A stretch of 64,000 nucleotides of DNA from Bolinopsis microptera (taxonomy: Eukaryota > Ctenophora > Tentaculata > Lobata > Bolinopsidae), in contig NC_087082.1 of assembly GCF_026151205.1 (NCBI RefSeq), positions 13,673,365 to 13,737,364 on the forward strand. The letters run 5' to 3'. The translations under genes were made by a program, and so were the position numbers. Positions 57,599 through 64,000 of the stretch are shown piece by piece. The notes beneath the pieces were generated by a model. That model searched no databases. It was not told the origin of the DNA and was given only the letters and a program-made list of their open reading frames with translations. The stretch's first letter is position 1. Each line of letters opens with the position of its first letter.

Positions 57599-60162
57599 AT
57601 GGATAACAAGATCATGGATAATAAAGTTCTAGAACTTACTATGCAAACAGGTAATTTTTATTAAACTTTGTAAACTTAATTCTATATTTAAAATTTAACG
57701 TGCCTTTACTAGGAATGTTACAATTTGTGAGTAACACGCCGGGGTTAGCAGGCTTTGCTCCATATTAATGAACCTACAATATTGCCCTATATGATATATT
57801 AACGTTATTCCTTACAGCTACGGAGAAACTAAAAGCACAAGTGCAATTCTGCCAGCGTGAGAAAGAAAGATTCACAAAGTGCAATTCTCAGGACTCTACG
57901 ACTTTCTACGAGGAGAAGCTCCAAGAGTTTAAATGGTAAGCTGGATATTTATAACTTCTGTATTTCATTGTAATAGTCTCTTTGGTGAGATTATTAACGT
58001 GATTTAACAAAATTGAGAAGCCCGATTCAGTGAGTTCAAGTCAATACGAGTCAACGTTTCCCAATATTGTTGTCAGTTGTCACTCCGGAAATTAACAGAT
58101 CTGGTTCTGATCCGGTGATTGGTCCGGATTTCGGCAATTCTGTTAAAATAAGGGCTGGATATCATGCAATCACTAGAAATATAACACATTCTTTCTGTAA
58201 TTTAACTAATAAAACCCGTTTTCAGGCAAATGCTCCAGCTGCAGCAACATTATGAATCTACCGGTGAAATGCTGAAGATCAAAAGAGACACTGTGTCAGT
58301 CCCTGTTGCAGCAGACAACGAGCGTTTGATGGAGGATCAACTTGAGCTGGACGTGTCGGATGTTTTGTAAGTTTCACTTATTCGAACAGATCTTTTTATT
58401 CTGATAGCTGAGAAGCTAACTTTACTCGACTTTTACTCATTCAAAATTCTGCTGTGTGTCTCCCAATGGACCTCACGCCGATCACGACTTTATTCCATAT
58501 TTCCCCTCAGTTTCAACCCGACCACGGAATCCAAAAAGATGTACTTCCTTCGATACGTCATCTGTCTGCCGCTGCAAAAGCACGTGCTGCAAGAACAGAA
58601 GACGGAATTCTTCAGGACCTGTGAGCTCAAAACAGTGGAGGAAAAACGCATCTTTCATTTCCCAAGGTAATTATATTAATACAAATGAGTGTGTTTATTT
58701 CGGAGATCTTTGATCTTACTGATTTATAACTTCGTTCAATAAGACATTAAAATTCTTTGAAGCACTAAAAGAGCATGAGAAAAGTTTGATGCAGCCAACT
58801 TTCTTTGTGGCATATAGAATCAAGGTTATTTCTTCTCATTGTAACAATACACCAAATCGATAACCCTTCCCACCTCCTCAGAGACGACCTGAAAATGTGC
58901 GAATCCTTAAAACGAGGGTACATGACTGTGGAGTTGTACGCAGAGAGGAAACTAAAAGCTCCAACTTTAGTTGGTATTCCTCAAAGGGTGTCTCTCAACA
59001 GATTCCTCGAAGAACACTCCATCAAGGGAATGCTTTCGTTTGGAGATAAGGGCGAATGGGACATTTCTTATTCTCTAAACATCCGACGAGCACAACGAGT
59101 GGAGGTAAGAATTCTCTCTTATTATTCTGAATAATTGCTCTTCAGCTTATGCAAACACCTCCAACAATTTTTTCGTATTCTGTTTTCGAATCAATGTTAA
59201 AAGCACGAACAATCCTTTCTCACTCTGACGAAATGTTCTTGAAATAATATCGACATTATTTCTCACGTACGCGTAATTCATAAAATATTATAATGCTATT
59301 AAAATAAAAAGCAAATGCCAAGTGCCAACCGGAAATTATTGCTTCTCTTTCGGTCTCTCGACCCAACTTCCAATCGAATTACTTATTTATCTTTTAATTA
59401 TCAGCAGAAATGTTGTTATAAATATAATATCGACATTATTTCTCACGTACGCGTAATTCACCAAATATTATAATGCTTTATGCTATTATCTAAGCTTTAT
59501 CATTTCTCTTTGCACTTTGCAGAGGGATATATTACCTAGTAAATTGTTTACTAAATTATGTTTCGTCTTCAGGAGAAGGATAGTTTCAAGATGGTCCAGA
59601 AAAGTTGGATAGGACTAGCTGAAGAACACAGTAGAATAGCCAGGAGAGCATCTGTAGCTACCATGAACTCAAGTCCCGGTTCAAAACACCACAGGAAACG
59701 AAGCAATCGCAACCATCACCGTCACCATCACCGCCATCACCACCACAAGGTAAGAACTTGTTAGGATATTTATTGGAGTTTTTTTGAGATTCTCTAGATG
59801 TTCTAGAATTTTGATAAAAGTTATCATACAGAATCTAGGGAATCGTTGATGGTTATAATAATGATTTCTTGGATTCCTTTCCTTGTCGATCATGTTTAAT
59901 GTTTATTCAGTTTGTCTAACAGTCCACCTTTCAGCCGGTACTGGAAGAAAAGTCCCCAGCTTTCTCCCTTGAAACCCAATCTACCGACTCAGAAAACTCT
60001 ATCGACTTCCAAATCAAAATAAAGGACGACGTCAAGGACAAGGAAGAAGCCTCAGAGGACTCTGATCACATAGCAGATCTACCTTCCGAGAAGTCGGAGA
60101 ACAAAAACACAACCAACAAAATAAAGAAGACTCTAGCTCGACGTCTTAGTGGATTTTTCTGA
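57599..60162 (+). CDS. Coiled-coil and C2-domain protein resembling the C-terminal part of CC2D1/Lgd proteins
   Basis: Seven exons join in phase with GT/AG borders: 57599-57650, 57818-57935, 58226-58366, 58511-58666, 58882-59104, 59573-59749 and 59935-60162, giving 364 codons. An in-frame stop upstream supports the start. The N-terminus is a predicted coiled coil (TEKLKAQVQFCQREKERF, EEKLQEFKWQMLQLQQHY). A C2-like region follows: MYFLRYVICLPL, GYMTVELYAERKLKAPTLVG and LEEHSIKGMLSFGDKGEWDI, then SLNIRRAQ and VQKSWIGL. This order (conserved strand, K-A-P-T-L-V-G, linker, W-x-x-L end) recalls the C2 domain of CC2D1/Lgd ESCRT regulators, but DM14 repeats are not present. A His-rich run (HHRHHHRHHHHK) ends exon 6. 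The tail is acidic and then basic (KIKKTLARRLSGFF). The gene structure is confident; the family assignment is tentative. Confidence 0.6.
59243..59477 (+). repeat. ~110-bp repeat copy 2 flanked by 56-bp direct repeats, inside an intron
   Basis: The flanks 59243-59298 and 59422-59477 share AATATCGACATTATTTCTCA and CGTACGCGTAATTCA. Between them sits the second copy (59303-59418) of the repeat at 56985. The whole lies in the intron between exons 5 and 6 of the C2 gene. Confidence 0.85.
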
Positions 60163-62339
60163 CAGGAACTGGTTAGGGGACGGGGTTTATAGTGTTTTGT
60201 GTTATTAACTTTCCCAACTGCTGCAGAGAACAGAGAGGTGTAGACTGTAGGTCTGTTTAATTGATAAATAATTAAGTAGGAGTATCCTCTAGGTGGTAAA
60301 TACGGACAGCTCGATATGGTAATTTGGGAACAAATTAGCATAATAAAATACTCACGCATGCCATGATAGAAATTGGGAGATTATTCTCTGGTACTGCTGC
60401 AGTTGGGACAGTTTCACGGGATTTGTATTGGTAATCGGTCGTCGGACCGGCCTTTGTTTACGTCGGTCAACTGTTGCAGTTGCACCGCGTGATTTATACC
60501 TCCGCGTTTTTACAACATTTTTTTGATAATTATTCTTAATCATCTAGATTTATCATATAATTGTATACTTCGGGTAATAATTGGAAAGGGTCAATCTTGT
60601 TTACTATAAAGCGCAGCTGAAATTTGTAGTAACATCGTTCAATTTATTAGTAGAAATTTGTTGAAAAGTTTAAAATAGTTAAAAGAATTTATAAAATAAA
60701 TTTGAAGGGTTTTAAAATAAATTTCAATTTCTGAGGAAGTAAATGCCAAAAAGGTTATGGAAACATTTCACTGGGTACAAAATAAAATGAGTATCGTTAA
60801 TACCATACAAAATATTGTGAACGATGTACATTCCATAGTCAACAAATTGTTATATCAGAACACAGCATGTGATAAAATATTACCTAAAAGCTTCGAAATC
60901 TATGCTTTTCTATTTAAGAGTTCTTAAATCGAGATTTTAAAAACTTGTGAGCGGAAAGGATTTATAAGGTGGCCATATCAGAGGCGTGGAATTGAAGATG
61001 TTTCATGTTCTTGATCAGTGGGTACAATAATTGGATCTATTTGGCTTACCCTGATATGTTCAAAAATATTCAAAAACCAGAAAATAAATTTTTGAAGCTA
61101 CCATCTTTAATCCCATGAAGAAGTCCGCCAAATTTTATGCTTTTAGGTTATATTTTTGTATTGATAACTGTTATATCCTAGTCAGTTATTATCGCGTTAG
61201 ACTGTCGGTATCGAAAATTCTTTTATTTTAGACATGAGTCCAGTAATTCTCAGTTGGTTTATCGTGCCTTTAGTTTTAATGTGCTTAGTGTGTGTGTTTA
61301 CTTCTAGGCTAAATAAAATTAAAGTGCTAACTTTACCAGTTGTCAGAATGTTCAATAAAGCCAACAATTAAGTTATAGTTAAAATTTAAAGACAGTATTT
61401 AGATTATTTGCGATTTGACTTAAAATTATATTTATTAGGGTTGGTACTTCTGAAATTGTTAAATTATAAAATGACGAGTGTAATTATAAATTTGATTAAT
61501 AATTCTCCTTAAGTTAGATTCTATATTTAATGATTTTAGCCTCATTTATTTAACTGCAGTGATATAATACCATTATTAAGTAAGATCCTGCATTTTACTT
61601 TAAGTAATACAGGGTCATAATATTAACGCTAAGTTTCGTTTGATAAGTTTATAATTACAGTTAGTTACATACCTCGTATTATTTGTTCACCGAAATCAGA
61701 AAATCTAAATCTAATGAAGGTAATTGACCAAAGAATTACTATGCCATTTGCTTGTGAAACTCTGTTGCAGAACAGGCGTTTCAATCGACACCCAATCGAC
61801 ATGAATTGGGACAAATTCCAGTAGAAGTATGTGGTTCCTGGGAGTTGGAGGTCACCACACCAGGTAGGGTGCTCGGTTACAGAACATTCTTAATTAACAC
61901 CCGTCATGAAAAAACAATAACACCTTAACCCTAAACCCAGCGGCCCCTGATTCCCAGTACGAGCTCGATGTTATGACGAAGAATTACGGGCCAGTGCCAT
62001 AGGAGTTAGGACTATAAATCTTAGATCTTTTAACAAACAATAAATGGACTTAAGTCTGACGTAATTTACCAACTCTAATTGCAGGTATTAGCATAGGAGA
62101 TTAGAATAATCAATTTCAATGACTCATGGTACGGTTCATAAAATTTTAATTTGATCTGTAACCTGGCCACGGAAACATCCTAAAAAAGGCTCAAATCTTC
62201 CTTATCGTAAACCAATCTTTAGATAATCAGGACTTGGCCGCAGCTCAAGTAACCAGCTTCAAATTTCCGTTCTTTTCCCGTTATTTGGTCGTGGTTTCCA
62301 TCACGAATTCGTTTCTAGTTGTATTATATCTTGTAAAGT
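60163..62339. other. Intergenic stretch
   Basis: No gene is seen. It holds the 3' untranslated region of the C2 gene (possible poly-A signal AATAAAA near 60342) and ordinary AT-rich DNA up to the BPI-like gene. Confidence 0.5.
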
Positions 62340-64000
62340 ATGGTATTGCCATTGGTAATAGTTTTGTTTGGTCTGGCCCTGGCCGGGTCGAGTAACAGTA
62401 TGAAGCTGCCTGGCGTGGTTACTGTGATCAACGAACAGTTCTTTGAATCAGGTAAACAGATTGAATCGAGCTTCATGTCAACCTCCAATATGAGATGAAA
62501 TATGGAAATTGGTGCCCGAATTTATCATAAAAACACGGAATAACTTATATCTTTTCAATATTGGATTTGGTAAACATGACCGAACAGTTAACAACATTTA
62601 ACTAAAGAATGTGTTTTAAATTTGAAGTCTGGGCGTTCTTTGTTCACTTTTTCATTGATTAATTTTAAAACAGAAATAATCAAGAATATATCAATGGTAA
62701 TCAATGCAATGATCAATAGTTCCTCACGAGAACAATGCAGTAGGAATTAAAAGCATTTGGCTACGAAGTACGAATTACTGAACCGCAGCCCTGTAGGAGC
62801 TGTGATCGATGTTTAACAAAACACGTGACCAACTTTGAACTTAGCTTTGACCTCCCTCAGTAAAAAATAACGAGGAACTGTGGCCGTTGTCCTTCTAAAT
62901 TTCAGAAAGAAAGTATCCACTCTGGATGCGGATTTTTCCCGATCCATGACTCATGTACCGAAGTCACAAAAGAGTCAAGGACAAGGGTTAGCGAACAAGG
63001 TTTTTTTTTGTATATGGTAGCTTGTCAGCTTGTGTCCGTCGTGGCCGTCGTCGTCGTACGGCCTGTCACTCCGCAATATTTGCATGCTTATAAACAGTAA
63101 AGCCTGGGGTCCCCAGGTTGTATGGAATATGATAAATACACAATCACGGAGCGGGAAATTGAGCGGCCATCCACAGAAGAAAAGCGGCCGCATTTCTTGT
63201 TAGTAAACATATCTCTATATAATCCCTGGCAGGATTTGATTACTAATATAAATACTAATATTAATGTTTTGTACAATTACATCTAGAGACGAGGAAACTG
63301 TTTGATGATCTAGAGAAGGAGCTGATAGAGATGGATGATCAGACTGTCAGAGGGATGGATGGCAGACTTAGATGGGCGCTAACCGGGTATGTTAACCTCT
63401 ATAGTCATTAGTCGCTATTGTAGTCACTACAGTAGTGACTACAGTAGTGACTACAGTAGTGACTACAGTAGTGACTACAGTAGTCACTACAGTAGTCACT
63501 ACTGTAGTCACTACTGTAGTCACTACTGTAGTCACTACAGTAGTGACTACAGTAGTCACTACAGTAGTCACTACTGTAGTCACTACTGTAGTCACTACTG
63601 TAGTCACTACTGTAGTCACTACTGTAGTCACTACTGTAGTCACTACTGTAGTCACTACTGTAGTCACTACTGTAGTCACTACTGTAGTCACTACTGTAGT
63701 CACTACTGTAGTCACTACTGTAGTCACTACTGTAGTCACTACTGTAGTCACTACTGTAGTCACTACTGTAGTCACTGCTAGTGAGTTAGTAACAAGGTTA
63801 AGTAACAAAAACACGACTTAACATTTCCTACTTTCAGACTGGGAATATACCATTTTAAAGGACCAGAAACAAACGTTGAGATTAGCAGTACTAACGACAA
63901 GGCAGTCTTCACCCTAGAGATGGAGGATGCTACCGTTAAAACCTCCTTCAAATGGGCAGCTAGCTATGATCTGTGGCTTACTGACATTAAGATTAGTGGG
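62340..64000 (+). CDS. BPI/LBP-family secreted lipid-binding protein, N-terminal part (3' end outside window)
   Basis: Exons 62340-62451, 63287-63386 and 63838 to the window end join in phase with GT/AG borders. The start is a signal peptide (MVLPLVIVLFGLALAGSS). The mature start KLPGVVTVINEQFF matches the P-G-V-V-x-x-I opening of BPI/LBP proteins. RWALTG and LGIYHFKGPETNVEISS follow, then VKTSFKWAASYDLWLTDIKI, which fits the curved beta-barrel domain that holds the lipid pocket in this family (K-W-K... then a hydrophobic strand). Such proteins bind bacterial lipopolysaccharide or other lipids outside the cell. Whether this one is antibacterial cannot be told. Intron 2 contains a large minisatellite. 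The C-terminal barrel is beyond the window. Confidence 0.7.
63061..63118 (+). repeat. Family D repeat, partial copy in the BPI-like intron
   Basis: GCCTGTCACTCCGC, TTATAAACAGTAAAGCC and the palindrome CCTGGGGTCCCCAGG keep the D order. The GGGCGGCGCTCA start is lost. Confidence 0.65.
63413..63778. repeat. 12-bp minisatellite (TAGTCACTACTG)n that reverses orientation
   Basis: About 30 units. The first several read TAGTGACTACAG, the reverse complement of the later unit, with a mixed zone at about 63478-63545. Because 12 is a multiple of three, long frames without stops arise on both strands; they are artefacts. It lies in intron 2 of the BPI-like gene, 26 bases after the donor site. Confidence 0.95.

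Noticed and set aside
63389-63821. Long open frames on both strands encoding repeated SHYC or VVTT units
   Set aside because: They are produced by the 12-bp minisatellite, whose length is a multiple of three; they overlap each other on both strands and lie in an intron.

Overview
The window is nuclear DNA of an invertebrate animal. Its genes have GT/AG introns, and it encodes a UBE2E-class ubiquitin-conjugating enzyme, a 12-helix SV2/SVOP-type transporter, a coiled-coil plus C2 protein and a BPI/LBP-family secreted protein. Most of the rest is AT-rich non-coding sequence packed with animal-type transposable elements: RTE-like and CR1/L2-like LINEs, Tc1/mariner-like, piggyBac-like and MULE-like non-autonomous DNA elements, and several short repeat families I cannot name. 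I cannot fix the phylum; a cnidarian or another early-branching or lophotrochozoan lineage would fit, but this is inference.

Layout. 1-4.5 kb: the last three coding exons of the UBE2E-like gene (+), with a LINE in antisense orientation filling the last intron. 4.5-12 kb: non-coding, with a MULE-like element (8.56-9.44 kb), short dispersed repeats and a family of 130-bp elements made of hairpins. 12.1-13.85 kb: a 114-bp tandem array touching a Tc1/mariner-like element with 351-bp inverted ends. 13.85-20.03 kb: a giant nested palindrome holding tRNA-like promoter boxes, GC-rich satellite blocks, telomere-like tracts and many GTCACGTGAC palindromes. One arm carries a MITE insertion whose empty site survives in the opposite arm. 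20-24 kb: MITE fragments, a diverged duplication and a 5'-truncated LINE. 24.16-28.5 kb: a CR1/L2-like LINE (-) whose first ORF combines a PHD-like finger with CCCH-type fingers. 29.9-31.6 kb: the SV2/SVOP-like transporter (+, three exons). 32.8-38.4 kb: a patchwork of direct and inverted copies of two repeat units. 41.3-44.4 kb (perhaps to about 45.6 kb): an RTE-like LINE (-) with an uninterrupted polyprotein. 45.6-57.6 kb: mostly featureless, with a perfect 51-bp inverted repeat and a piggyBac-like foldback element. 57.6-60.2 kb: the coiled-coil/C2 gene (+, seven exons). 62.3-64 kb: the start of a BPI/LBP-like gene (+) with a 12-bp minisatellite in an intron, running off the window.

The four host genes do not form an evident pathway. 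The main interest is the repeat biology: nested palindromes, hairpin elements, and insertion events that can be dated relative to each other because both arms of one palindrome are present.
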